Both the position numbers and the translations under genes were made by a program. Below the pieces are notes generated by a model. The model saw nothing but the letters and a program-made list of their open reading frames with translations, made no database searches and was not told where the DNA came from. From contig NZ_FXUT01000013.1 of assembly GCF_900183385.1 (NCBI RefSeq), positions 1-64,000 of the forward strand: DNA of 64,000 nucleotides. Reading direction: 5' to 3'. Shown here one piece after another: positions 43,927 through 52,747 of this stretch. This DNA is from Listeria costaricensis (GTDB lineage: Bacteria; Bacillota; Bacilli; Lactobacillales; Listeriaceae). How positions within the stretch are numbered: position 1 is the stretch's first letter; every line of letters starts with the position of its first letter.

Positions 43927-43946
43927 ATTTCTAAGTTTGTCCCTAC

Positions 43947-44597
43947 TTAAAGGAATGCGCCATCTTTCCAAGCACCCTTGCCATTCAGCAATCGGCGGAA
44001 CGGATAAAGAATCTCAATCGGTGCTGTTCCTTCACAAAAACTGCGACCTGCCGCAACAGAGATTCCATATGCCTGCCAATCTTTGAAGCCGGCCTCTTTG
44101 ACTCGCGGTGCCACTTCATTTTGCAATAAATTCCACACTTCTTCTTCTTTCAGATAGCCCAGATAATGTGCAGCTCGGATAATAAAAGCAGCCTGCTCGA
44201 AATCCCAAGCACGAATGGTTTCATTTGTTTGAAAATCACTTTCTTTCAAATTATATATTTCACAGGATTCCAGCAGTTCTTCGTAGCTGCGGAAGTTTTC
44301 ATCTAAAATTGCATCGCTGTTTCCTGCTTGGAATGCTGCGAAAGATCCCTCAAACTCTTTGGTCCGTCCGTCTTCAAGCAACCCGATGATTTTTCCCAGA
44401 GCGCCTTCTCTACTCGTAATCCCCCAATTTTGAATCAATATTTTTGAGAGCTTCTGCGGTTTAATGTGCATCGCTAAGACCGCACTTGTTGGTGCATAAA
44501 TTTCGACATATAACGCCCCTAAGCCAAGATATGGTGCCAAATCAGGCGCTACTTGATTTTCTTCAATAAAGGTTATCATCTTTTTCTTGCTGAACAT
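43947..44597 (-). CDS. DUF1266 domain protein
   Basis: A 216-residue soluble protein with the DUF1266 pattern in its second half: AWDFEQAAFIIRAAHYLGYL (about 129-148), EEVWNLL (about 151-158), FKDWQAYGISVAAGRSF (about 171-187). The function of the family is unknown. No signal peptide or membrane segment is present. It is monocistronic and shares a terminator with the reductase gene. Confidence 0.8.
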   Translation of the reverse strand: MFSKKKMITFIEENQVAPDLAPYLGLGALYVEIYAPTSAVLAMHIKPQKLSKILIQNWGITSREGALGKIIGLLEDGRTKEFEGSFAAFQAGNSDAILDENFRSYEELLESCEIYNLKESDFQTNETIRAWDFEQAAFIIRAAHYLGYLKEEEVWNLLQNEVAPRVKEAGFKDWQAYGISVAAGRSFCEGTAPIEILYPFRRLLNGKGAWKDGAFL

Positions 44598-44661
44598 GTC
44601 CCCCGACCTTCTTTCAACTTCTGTCCCCTTATTGTAGCCGATTTCTTATCAAGTGAAAAGC

Positions 44662-44693
44662 GAAAAAAACCGAAGTAAGCTGTTTACTTCGGT
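44662..44693 (-). terminator. Terminator of the LRR LPxTG gene
   Basis: A stem ACCGAAGTAA / TTACTTCGGT (44669-44678 with 44684-44693) with a short GCTGT loop is followed by seven T on the minus strand. Confidence 0.85.
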
Positions 44694-44736
44694 CAAAATT
44701 CTTTATTCCTATTCTTTTACTAGAGAAAACGGGCAT

Positions 44737-46380
44737 CTAATTCGTCCGGGAACGTTTTTTCAGCAGCCCATAACTGCCCAATAAAATCAACAGGCCACCT
44801 GCTACCATCCAGCCAAAATCAGATGCATCCCCAGTTTTCGGCAATGTATCGGCTTCTTGCAGCTGTGCTTTTTCCTGTCCACTATCATTTTGCGTTACTT
44901 GCAGGGATGATCCAGTAGTATTCGCATTTTCTTTCGGCTGATTTTGCCCACTGTCGTTTTGCTCAGTCCCATCGGTTTGACTATTGTCGTTTTGATCAGT
45001 TCCATCGGTTTGACTATTGTCATTTGGCTCGTCTCCGCCATCAGGCTGATTATTATCATCCGGGTCATCTCCGCCACCATCTATTGGCGTGGCATCTTTT
45101 ACAATATGCACGATGACCGTTACAGGCTCCGCCACATTGCCTGAATCATCTGTGGCATTCAGCGTTACCAGATAGTCGCCTTCTTTTTGAAAATCAACTT
45201 GCTCTGTAAAATCACTCGTAATTTCCGAACCATCACTTGTTGAGGCATGAATATCTTTTAGAAAAGTCGGCTGATCGACTTGCTCACCTAATGTGTAGGT
45301 GATTTCCGGATCAGCAGTAATGACTGGCTGTTCAAAATCGTGTATTAACGGCTGATCGACAACCACTAGAAATTCACCTTTAGCCGTTGATTCCTGTCCC
45401 ACATAGTAAACGGATGATTCATATTCAATATCCGTGAATGCCCATGATAAATTCGGTTCTTCATAGGTATACGCGGTAGGATACACATCAATCGGTGCTA
45501 AAACGGATCCATCAAAGCTTACTATTTGATTTTCAACCGTAAAAGGCTGAGAAGGAATCGCAACAAGCGGCGAGTTTACCACATATTGGTTCACTGCATT
45601 GTAAGAGATTAATGATGGCAGATTCCCTAGCGGACTGATATCGGTAATCTGATTCTCCGTTAACGAAAGATGCCTCAGTTTCGACATGCCAGCTAAGGGT
45701 TGAATGTCACTAATTTGATTGGCATCGAGGTACAAAAAGTTCAGATTCGTCTGGTTAGCTAGCCCTGTGATATCGGTAATCTGATTCCCTTCCGCCCAGA
45801 GTGAATATAATTGTGGCAACTCCTTCATCTCATCTAAATCGGTTAGCTGGTCTCCCTTCACTTGAAGCACACCTAATTGCGGAAGATTTTTCAAATTAAT
45901 CAAATCTATATGCCCGATATTGTTTAAATATAAGTTGATCAATAGTGGAAGATCTGCTGTCAAAAAAGCGGATAAGTCTGTCACATCCGTGCCATCCAAT
46001 TTTAGATACCACAAATCCTGCAAATTCATCAATGGCCTAATATCAGTGATCGGATTATTAGATAAATCACATGTGTACAGTGAATGAAGATTCTCCATAC
46101 CTGTCAAATCATGAATTTCTTTTTTAACAAAGCTAACATCTCGAATTGCATTCAGCTCTTCTTGAGAAACAACATCAGAGGTACTACTTTTATTAAGCAA
46201 CTTACGCATTTCTTCTGCCAAATTATCATCTGGAAACCAGTCATCAATTTTCTTCGCTGCCACATCCTGAAGAGCTACTTTCTGCTCTTCTGACTCTGTT
46301 GTATCAGCCAATATTCCCACAGGCCCTAAAAACAGTAAGCAACAAACTAAAGAAACCATTCCAAGACTTTTTACTTTCAT
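44737..46380 (-). CDS. Internalin-like LRR protein with LPxTG anchor
   Basis: A 547-residue wall protein. It has a signal peptide at about 1-26, an internalin N-cap (IDDWFPDDNLAEEMRKLL, about 44-61), and about nine 22-residue internalin-type LRRs (about 85-265), clearest as ITDITGLANQTNLNFLYLDANQ and DIQPLAGMSKLRHLSLTENQ. An Ig-like inter-repeat region, a DUF5011/HYR-like domain (about 355-430), an Asp/Asn/Gly-rich linker with tandem QNDNSQTDGT copies (about 435-490) and the LPKTGDAS anchor follow. The ATG at 46380 follows AGGAG. Such proteins in Listeria mediate host or surface contact; the ligand here is unknown. Confidence 0.93.
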   Translation of the reverse strand: MKVKSLGMVSLVCCLLFLGPVGILADTTESEEQKVALQDVAAKKIDDWFPDDNLAEEMRKLLNKSSTSDVVSQEELNAIRDVSFVKKEIHDLTGMENLHSLYTCDLSNNPITDIRPLMNLQDLWYLKLDGTDVTDLSAFLTADLPLLINLYLNNIGHIDLINLKNLPQLGVLQVKGDQLTDLDEMKELPQLYSLWAEGNQITDITGLANQTNLNFLYLDANQISDIQPLAGMSKLRHLSLTENQITDISPLGNLPSLISYNAVNQYVVNSPLVAIPSQPFTVENQIVSFDGSVLAPIDVYPTAYTYEEPNLSWAFTDIEYESSVYYVGQESTAKGEFLVVVDQPLIHDFEQPVITADPEITYTLGEQVDQPTFLKDIHASTSDGSEITSDFTEQVDFQKEGDYLVTLNATDDSGNVAEPVTVIVHIVKDATPIDGGGDDPDDNNQPDGGDEPNDNSQTDGTDQNDNSQTDGTEQNDSGQNQPKENANTTGSSLQVTQNDSGQEKAQLQEADTLPKTGDASDFGWMVAGGLLILLGSYGLLKKRSRTN

Positions 46381-46514
46381 ATCAAAACTCCTATACATCG
46401 TGTTATAAAAACATTATACAACATGTTTTTACCCATATTAGTCCCGAGATATACCAAAAAATCCTTTTATTTCTGTCTAATATGTATTTTTTGACACATT
46501 TCACTCAAGAAAAT

Positions 46515-46904
46515 CTATTCACGTTTGAAGCGAGCAAACAAATAGAAGAAAAGTCCAACTAAAGCAATCATGCCATAAACAGCCAGACCTACATGCAGAT
46601 TCAACCAATTTGTCAGCTCATCCGGCAGAAATGTCATCCCCAAATAAACCGTTGCAAAAACAGCCGCCGCAACTAAAAATGCCACGACCAGTAGTACCAG
46701 CCAAATGGCATTTTTTCGGTTCAGCAGACTAATTATAAACAAGCTGAGAATCACCACAGCACCCACGCATAGCACCCAATAATAGTGCGTCAGCGAAGTT
46801 ATATCTCCGCTTTTCATTTCTCGATAAAAAAAGGTCATTGTCAGCACAAAAATCACCGACAGAATCGAAACAATTTTTAACAGTATCCTTTGAAAAGAAC
46901 TCAT
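46515..46904 (-). CDS. Hypothetical membrane protein, four helices
   Basis: A 129-residue protein with about four hydrophobic helices (about 8-27, 40-60, 66-90, 103-124) and a basic end (FARFKRE). No family is recognised. Its start overlaps the stop of the upstream 74-residue membrane-protein gene by 4 nt (ATGA), so they form a two-gene operon and perhaps a complex. No catalytic or transport motif is visible. Confidence 0.75.
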   Translation of the reverse strand: MSSFQRILLKIVSILSVIFVLTMTFFYREMKSGDITSLTHYYWVLCVGAVVILSLFIISLLNRKNAIWLVLLVVAFLVAAAVFATVYLGMTFLPDELTNWLNLHVGLAVYGMIALVGLFFYLFARFKRE

Positions 46905-47125
46905 TCAAACCAACCATTAATTAGATTGATCAAATCATCATACGTCATGTTCGTCACAACTGCCACCAAAGCGAGACAGAAGACAAGGGCGGCACCTATC
47001 CAGCGAATCGGTTGGAAGGCTATTCGCATCCCCTTTTTACGTGCTCGGCGGGCGGAATAAATCGTGTGCCCTAAATAGACAGCGGATATTAATAAAACCA
47101 AATATGTTACAATCTGCGGACTCAT
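46901..47125 (-). CDS. Hypothetical small membrane protein, two helices
   Basis: A 74-residue protein with two hydrophobic helices (about 5-21 and 42-61) separated by a strongly basic loop (ARRARKKGMR), and an acidic C-terminus. AAAGGAGAGC precedes the ATG. It is first in the pair with the four-helix protein. I do not recognise a family. The basic loop between helices suggests a hairpin with both ends outside. Confidence 0.7.
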   Translation of the reverse strand: MSPQIVTYLVLLISAVYLGHTIYSARRARKKGMRIAFQPIRWIGAALVFCLALVAVVTNMTYDDLINLINGWFE

Positions 47126-47285
47126 TTTTGCTCTCCTTTACAAATTAGACAGTGGACCATTCTCGTTAGACTACTCATTTTCATAAAAATTAATGAGACT
47201 TTTATAATATCTATTAAAGCGATTAAAAACAAGTTCTTTCAAAAAAAGTTTTTAATCTTACTTGTAAACTTCACTCTTTATTCAC

Positions 47286-47329
47286 AAAAAAACGAAAAAC
47301 GTGTTACTACTAATACTAGTAGCAACACG
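47286..47329 (-). terminator. Terminator of the AraC-type gene
   Basis: A stem CGTGTTACTAC / GTAGCAACACG (47300-47310 with 47319-47329), one mismatch, is followed by T-rich DNA on the minus strand (GTTTTTCGTTTTTTT). Confidence 0.8.
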
Positions 47330-47337
47330 CACCTCTC

Positions 47338-48303
47338 TTATTCATTTATTTTCCGCCAATTTCCAGGCGTCATTTGATATTCTTTTTGAAATTGCTCAAA
47401 GAAGAAACTCGGCGAAGAGTAGCCCACTTCTTCTGCAATCGCCGAAATCTGCCTATCTGTATATTTCATCAAATAGCAGGCATGATGCAGCCGCTTCCGT
47501 TTGACAAGCTCAAGGAACGTCTTGCCCGTCTCGCTTTTCAGCTTGTTGCCCAGATAATTTTTATTGAAACCAAATTTCTGCGCCAGCTCCTGCAAAGTCA
47601 CAGTTTGATAATGATCTTCAATATACTCCAGCACTGCAAAAAACTGGTTGCTTTTATTTTTCTGATATTTGGTGTTTTGATGAAAAACACGTGCCAGCTC
47701 CATCAAAATGATGCTCAGATAATGTTTGATCAGCTCAGCCGAGTAATCGGACGGATCATAGAATTCACAAAGCATCATTCTGGTAATTTCTTGAAGCCGT
47801 TTATTTTTGGCCCCGTAAAACGGGATAAAATGATTCCTTGTAGTGGATTGAAGCGCCGCACTCAGCAAAAAATCAGAGACAATACTTCGACTATTTTCCA
47901 GCGTTTTAAAAAAGGTGGTCTGAATGGTCTCACTGCGAAAAATGATATTGATCAAAATATCGTCTTCCCCCATGTCGCAAATGCTGTGCCGCGTTCCTTT
48001 GTCAAACAGAACGAAAGTCCCCTGCGGAAAAGTAATCTCCTTCCCGTTGACAATTTGCGTTGACTCCCCCGAATATAAGTAATTCAACTCAATAAACGCA
48101 TGCTGATGCTCGGGCATGGCGGCAAATCGGTGATGTTTCCGAATGAAAATCTCATCTTTTTTGAAAAAGGGGTCTTGCGGCATGATAAAAGTGCCACTTG
48201 ATGCCTCAAGCGCAATATCATTAATGTTCACATGGTCGATCACCTGCCGCTTTTCGATCTCATCATACCGCCGCAGGAAATGGTCGAGTTCAGCAAAATC
48301 CAT
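47338..48303 (-). CDS. AraC-family regulator of the glycosidase operon
   Basis: A 321-residue activator-type protein. The N-terminal cupin sensor domain is at about 45-145 (HHRFAAMPEHQHAFIELNYLYSG, GTFVLFDKGTRHS) and the C-terminal double helix-turn-helix at about 220-320 (TLQELAQKFGFNKNYLGNKLK, ISAIAEEVGYSSPSFFFEQFQKEYQMTP). The ATG at 48303 follows AGGAGG. It is 48 bp after the GH78-like gene in the same direction, third gene of the symporter-glycosidase-regulator unit, and probably senses the sugar released by that enzyme. Confidence 0.92.
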   Translation of the reverse strand: MDFAELDHFLRRYDEIEKRQVIDHVNINDIALEASSGTFIMPQDPFFKKDEIFIRKHHRFAAMPEHQHAFIELNYLYSGESTQIVNGKEITFPQGTFVLFDKGTRHSICDMGEDDILINIIFRSETIQTTFFKTLENSRSIVSDFLLSAALQSTTRNHFIPFYGAKNKRLQEITRMMLCEFYDPSDYSAELIKHYLSIILMELARVFHQNTKYQKNKSNQFFAVLEYIEDHYQTVTLQELAQKFGFNKNYLGNKLKSETGKTFLELVKRKRLHHACYLMKYTDRQISAIAEEVGYSSPSFFFEQFQKEYQMTPGNWRKINE

Positions 48304-48351
48304 TCTCAAAACCTCCTAAAAACGGAGCGGTCACCTGCCGCCCCGTCTCCA

Positions 48352-49917
48352 TTATAGTTGATACTTGCGAATAAAGTAAGTTGGCGTGCAGCTCCACGCA
48401 TGGCAATACGAATTGATCAGATGACTGCCATACGGAGAGAAATTCAAATCGTCCGGCTTAAACAGTTCCCAGAATGTATCAGCCCCCGCCTTGATCATGC
48501 CGCCCCAATACGTATCCATCATCCGTTCCGCTTCCTCTTTGAGACCCGTTTTAAACAGTGCCTCCACCATGAAATGATAGGCAAATGGCGTCGTCAAACC
48601 GATTTCCGGATTCTTCCGCATGGTACGCAAAAGTAGCTGCCTGCCCTCTTCTTTAGAAACCACTTCGCCCAGCACCATCCAGATTTGACTATGCCAAGAA
48701 ATTTGATGATCCGTGCCGCTTCGGAAAAAGCCAGTCGGCGCATCATAAAGATGGTCTCTTGCCGCCTGCTTGCCCATTTCACATTTGGCGGTGAGCTCCT
48801 CGACAAGTGCCGGTTCAAATTCAGCCGCCAGACTTGCCGCGCGCTTCAAAGTCAGCAAGTAGAGACCATGCGTGGGGGTCGCTTTGCTCAAATCGGGATT
48901 CCAGTCGACAAATGACCACCAGTAGGGCCGGTCCTCCATGATGCCCAGCTCATTCAAATGCTCCGCCGCAAAGTTCAGCTGACTTTTGGCAGTCGGCCAG
49001 AGTTCGCGCACCGTTTCCTTTTCGCCTGTATGCTGATAGTAGTCATATAAGGTGTCCATAAAGTACAGCGCATAGTCGACCAGATAGGTATCATCTGCCC
49101 TCACTTCCGGCGCGATAAACAGATTGGCCGGCACTCGTCCCTGTGTATCCGGCAGTCCGGCAAACAGATAGAGGCAGCGCTTGACCAGGTCGACATTTTG
49201 GAAACTGACATAACTGGCCTGAGCCTGCAGATAAAGATCGCCCAGCCATAAACGCCGGTCCCGTTTTGGTCCATCTTCATAGACTGACTGCATGCAGCTC
49301 TTGAGCGTTTCAAGACTCACATGGTCCAGCTGACGGTTTTCCGGCCGCGTCGCGTGAAGTGGTGCCAAACTGGCTTGGTCGGCTGATGTCACCGCTCGAA
49401 CTTTGATGTGAGCTAGCTTCACTTGATACTTGGGCGACGAGTCAATCACCTCCAGTTTCATATAGCGAAAACTGTACCGCCGTTCTGCATGGAAAATTTT
49501 CGGCAACACGTCAATATGAAAAGCATCCTCTTGCAGCCACGATTTGCTCAGCCAGCCGTCATATGCAGAGAAATCGACTGCCGCCTCAACAGGCATTTCC
49601 GCAAAGGTGAGCCGAAAGTAGAGCGGTGCATCAGGAGGGCTCCCAACTGGCTCCAACTCGAAAGAAGGATAGCCAACCAGGTGCCGACCAAAATCAAAAA
49701 TCACACAGTCCCCTTTGCCGAGCGGCGCAGTTTCAAGCGGGCTGTCCGGCAGCGCTTCTGCCCGAAAACCATGGATGGCCGCTTCGTCTGCTACCATTTT
49801 GACCATTCGCACCGGGCGGACCCATTCTTCAAACAGCGGATGGTCGAGCGCTTCTGCTTTTTCCAAAAACGCCTCATTTCGAATAATTTTCACTTCTTTA
49901 TTTATCTGCATATCCAT
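48352..49917 (-). CDS. GH78-type glycosidase (alpha-L-rhamnosidase-like), cytosolic
   Basis: A 521-residue protein. The N-terminal beta-sandwich (1 to about 190) is followed by an (alpha/alpha)6 barrel that holds the GH78 signature DGPKRDRRLWLGDLYLQA (about 216-233, acid residues in the RD/GD pair). WWSFVDWNPD (about 315-324) is another barrel segment, and the C-terminal segment is HAWSCTPTYFI. There is no signal peptide, so it acts on an imported sugar. It is shorter than typical secreted rhamnosidases. The ATG at 49917 follows AGGAGG in the end of the symporter gene. Rhamnosides or related glycosides are the likely substrates, but GH78-like proteins vary. Confidence 0.82.
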   Translation of the reverse strand: MDMQINKEVKIIRNEAFLEKAEALDHPLFEEWVRPVRMVKMVADEAAIHGFRAEALPDSPLETAPLGKGDCVIFDFGRHLVGYPSFELEPVGSPPDAPLYFRLTFAEMPVEAAVDFSAYDGWLSKSWLQEDAFHIDVLPKIFHAERRYSFRYMKLEVIDSSPKYQVKLAHIKVRAVTSADQASLAPLHATRPENRQLDHVSLETLKSCMQSVYEDGPKRDRRLWLGDLYLQAQASYVSFQNVDLVKRCLYLFAGLPDTQGRVPANLFIAPEVRADDTYLVDYALYFMDTLYDYYQHTGEKETVRELWPTAKSQLNFAAEHLNELGIMEDRPYWWSFVDWNPDLSKATPTHGLYLLTLKRAASLAAEFEPALVEELTAKCEMGKQAARDHLYDAPTGFFRSGTDHQISWHSQIWMVLGEVVSKEEGRQLLLRTMRKNPEIGLTTPFAYHFMVEALFKTGLKEEAERMMDTYWGGMIKAGADTFWELFKPDDLNFSPYGSHLINSYCHAWSCTPTYFIRKYQL

Positions 49918-49918
49918 G

Positions 49919-51280
49919 TTATTCCTCCTCTTGCAGACGCCGATCCAGTTCTTTCCGAATCGCCGGATAGATTTTATCCAAATCATAGAAAGACATGATG
50001 ATCATCGAGATAATCACGAGAATCGCCGGTAATATCAAATAATTCAACTTAATGGCGAAGAGGGCACTAGTCGTTTGCTCAGCACCTGCCACATAACCGC
50101 CCCACGCCAGCATGAAACCGGACATAGCACCCGTTAGCGCCATTGCCACTTTTCCAAGAAAGCCGTTGATTGCCGAAAGCACCCCGGCCGCGCTGACACC
50201 CGTCTTGAATTCCCCATAGTCGACCGGATCGGCCTGCATGGAAAAGTAGATGGCCTGACGGAGACCGCTGCCAAACGCCATAACAATTGCCCCAACAATC
50301 AGTAGCGGTACATTGACATTCGCCAAAAACATGACCACGAAGCCGAGCAGGTTGATCACACTTCCCAGCATGAAAATGCGCTTCTTAATCCACTTTTGAG
50401 ACAGCCAAGGCGTGATGACCGTCCCAGCAAGCGGCACAAACGAGCCAATCCCAGCAATCACTCCCGCAATATCCGGCCGCCCTACGTTATAGGTATAATA
50501 ATAAATCAGCGAGCCGGACATCAGGAAGACCGAGCCCCACATAAACAAGATGTTAACCGCAAAAATGTACCACGGTTTGTTGCCCTTGAGCGCCGTGAAC
50601 GCCTCCTTGACCGTCACCTGCTCTTTGCGAATTTTCACTTTTTCTTCCACATTTCGGAAGGTGAAAAAGAACAGCAGCGTGCCAACAACTGCAAAAATCA
50701 GCATGGTGAAGAAGAAGCCCTGCTGCTCCGAGCCACCGCCAAGCATTTGCACAAGCGGCATGGTCAGCACACTCACAATCGTCGAACCAATGACCGCAAA
50801 GATCATCCGAAATGTCACCAGTACGGTCCGTTCATTCGTATCACTTGTCAGGCTAGGCAGAATTGAAGCCATCGGAATATTGACCATTGTATAGGCAATC
50901 GATAGCCCGATATAGGTGATATAGGCATAAACCAGCTTGCCAACATCGCCAATATCAGGAACGAAGAACGCCAGCACGCCCAGCAACCCGAATGGAATGG
51001 CGCCAATTAGAAAATATGGACGTGATTTCCCCCAACGCGTGTTTGTTTTATCAATAATGATTCCCATCAACACATCGGAAAAGCCGTCGATTACTCTCGT
51101 GACCAGAAAAAGCAAACTGACTTGCACTGCGGCCAGTCCAAATACATCCGTATAAAAATACATTAAATAAAGCGTTATCATTTGCCAAATCAAATTACAT
51201 GCAAGATCAGAGGCACCGTACCCAATGCGCTGCTGCCACTTGGAAACCGTCTTTACTTCAACAACGGCAGTTTTTTCCAT
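49919..51280 (-). CDS. GPH-family sugar:cation symporter
   Basis: A 453-residue transporter of the glycoside-pentoside-hexuronide family (MelB/XynP type) with about twelve helices. Family features are IGYGASDLACNLIWQ (about 19-33), the cation-site region RVIDGFSDVLMGIIIDKTNTRWGKSRPYFLIG (about 62-93) and DPVDYGEFKTGVSAAGVLSA (about 358-377). There is no EIIA-like tail. First gene of the operon, ending one base before the glycosidase start; it probably imports the glycoside that the next enzyme cleaves. Confidence 0.92.
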   Translation of the reverse strand: MEKTAVVEVKTVSKWQQRIGYGASDLACNLIWQMITLYLMYFYTDVFGLAAVQVSLLFLVTRVIDGFSDVLMGIIIDKTNTRWGKSRPYFLIGAIPFGLLGVLAFFVPDIGDVGKLVYAYITYIGLSIAYTMVNIPMASILPSLTSDTNERTVLVTFRMIFAVIGSTIVSVLTMPLVQMLGGGSEQQGFFFTMLIFAVVGTLLFFFTFRNVEEKVKIRKEQVTVKEAFTALKGNKPWYIFAVNILFMWGSVFLMSGSLIYYYTYNVGRPDIAGVIAGIGSFVPLAGTVITPWLSQKWIKKRIFMLGSVINLLGFVVMFLANVNVPLLIVGAIVMAFGSGLRQAIYFSMQADPVDYGEFKTGVSAAGVLSAINGFLGKVAMALTGAMSGFMLAWGGYVAGAEQTTSALFAIKLNYLILPAILVIISMIIMSFYDLDKIYPAIRKELDRRLQEEE

Positions 51281-51328
51281 TTTATTCCCTCCATCTAAGT
51301 CATTTTTTCAGCGTTACGTAACATCTTT

Positions 51329-51343
51329 ATTAAAGCGCTTTCT
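51329..51343 (-). promoter_or_regulatory. cre site before the GPH symporter
   Basis: The palindromic core AAAGCGCTTT (51332-51341) within TGAGAAAGCGCTTTAA on the minus strand matches the CcpA consensus. It is about 50-60 bp upstream of the ATG, so carbon catabolite repression is likely. Confidence 0.65.
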
Positions 51344-51421
51344 CAAGAAAAGCTCAATGTCATTTTTACATGTATTTATCCGCTTTTTACAGAAAGACCA
51401 CAAAACTCTTGTTTAAAGCCA

Positions 51422-51456
51422 CAAAAAAACCACATAATCAATCACTGATTATGCGG
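51422..51456 (-). terminator. Terminator of dnaX-ebfC-recR-yaaL
   Basis: A stem CCACATAATCA / TGATTATGCGG (51430-51440 with 51446-51456, one G-U pair) is followed by seven T on the minus strand. The stem overlaps the last codons of yaaL. Confidence 0.88.
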
Positions 51457-51699
51457 TCTGTTTTGTACTTCGCGATGACGCGCTTCTTTGAACAAATAGA
51501 AATACTTGGCCTCCGCCTTTTTTTCTTCAAATTCAAGCCGAGGATCGTAGCCAAAGCTCTTGTGCAGCAACACCTTCTGCTTGTGCCAATTTTCCTGTGT
51601 GGCTTCGATCAAATCGAGCAGATAGCGGTCATATTCCTTATGCAGTTTACCGATTTTTTTCTTTTTCTTACGGCCATGTCTGGCGCTTCGTGCTTCCAC
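51442..51699 (-). CDS. yaaL: YaaL-type DUF2508 protein
   Basis: An 85-residue, strongly basic, helical protein (RKKKKKIGKLHKEYDRYLLDLIEATQ at about 10-35) of the DUF2508 family, found after recR in Bacillus and Listeria. The function is unknown. The GTG at 51699 follows GAGGTGATC 12 bp downstream of recR. It closes the dnaX operon. Confidence 0.88.
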   Translation of the reverse strand: MEARSARHGRKKKKKIGKLHKEYDRYLLDLIEATQENWHKQKVLLHKSFGYDPRLEFEEKKAEAKYFYLFKEARHREVQNRPHNQ

Positions 51700-51711
51700 A
51701 TGATCACCTCT

Positions 51712-52308
51712 TTAAACTTCCCGACGGCCTTCAAGCGCCTTAGAAAGAGTTACTTCATCTGCATATTCCAAGTCGCCGCCAACTGGAAGTCCGTGCGCAA
51801 TTCGCGTCACTTTGATTCCGCTTGGTTTGACAAGACGAGAAATATACATGGCAGTTGCTTCACCTTCTACATTTGGATTCGTGGCAAGAATGACTTCCTC
51901 CACTTCTTCATTTTGAAGGCGTTTGATCAGATCAGGAATATTGATATCTTCCGGCCCGATCCCGTCCATTGGCGAAATCGTTCCGTGCAGTACATGATAA
52001 AGACCATGATAATCGCGCATTTTTTCCATCGCAATCACATCTTTCGGCTCCTCCACCACACAAATAACGGTTTGGTCGCGCGACGTATCTGAACAAACAT
52101 AGCAGGGATCCTTATCCGTAATATGTCCGCACACGGAGCAAAAACTCAAATTACGCTTGGCATCGACCAGTGCCTTGGCAAAATCAAGCACGTCATCTTC
52201 TTTCATGTCTAGTACATAAAATGCAAGTCTGGCAGCCGATTTTGGGCCGATTCCCGGCAATTTCATAAAACTATCCATTAGTCGTGTAATCGGCTCTGGA
52301 TAATGCAT
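51712..52308 (-). CDS. recR: Recombination protein RecR
   Basis: A 198-residue recombination mediator working with RecO/RecF to load RecA on gaps. It has a helix-hairpin-helix ([20 protein letters not shown], about 14-33), a zinc site [16 protein letters not shown] (about 57-72), a Toprim domain ([30 protein letters not shown], about 80-180) and a C-terminal Walker-B-like end. Length is exactly usual. The order dnaX-ebfC-recR is conserved across bacteria. Confidence 0.97.
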   Translation of the reverse strand: MHYPEPITRLMDSFMKLPGIGPKSAARLAFYVLDMKEDDVLDFAKALVDAKRNLSFCSVCGHITDKDPCYVCSDTSRDQTVICVVEEPKDVIAMEKMRDYHGLYHVLHGTISPMDGIGPEDINIPDLIKRLQNEEVEEVILATNPNVEGEATAMYISRLVKPSGIKVTRIAHGLPVGGDLEYADEVTLSKALEGRREV

Positions 52309-52398
52309 TTTTCATCGCTCGCTTTCATTGAAGGAAAAAGCGTCTGCCCGCCGGAAACTCCGCTCAGACAAACGCTCCCCACTGATTCATATTTCAAA

Positions 52399-52716
52399 TT
52401 AAAGTCCTGGGATATTCATACCCTGTGTAAATTTGCCCATCTTCTGAGCCGTTGTTTCATCCACTTGTTTCAGCGCATCATTCGTTGCAGCCAGAACAAG
52501 ATCTTGCAGCATTTCGATGTCTTCAGGATCTACCACTTCTTCTTTGATTTCAACATCTAAAACTTCACGTTTACCAGTAACCTTTACGCTGACCATACCG
52601 CCGCCAGCTGTTCCAACGAATTCAGACGCTTCGATTTCAGCCTGTGCTTTCGCCATATCCTTTTGCATTTTCTGCATTTGTTTCATCATACCTTGCATAT
52701 TTCCCATTCCACGCAT
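52399..52716 (-). CDS. ebfC: YbaB/EbfC-family nucleoid protein
   Basis: A 105-residue dimeric DNA-binding protein with a Met/Gln-rich N-terminal helix ([18 protein letters not shown]) and the tweezer-like beta part ([24 protein letters not shown], about 34-57). AGAGGAG precedes the ATG. It sits between dnaX and recR. The 90-bp gap to recR holds an imperfect GC-rich stem (about 52352-52376) with no T-run. Confidence 0.95.
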   Translation of the reverse strand: MRGMGNMQGMMKQMQKMQKDMAKAQAEIEASEFVGTAGGGMVSVKVTGKREVLDVEIKEEVVDPEDIEMLQDLVLAATNDALKQVDETTAQKMGKFTQGMNIPGL

Positions 52717-52747
52717 ATTTAAAATCTCCTCTTCTATTTAAGATTAT

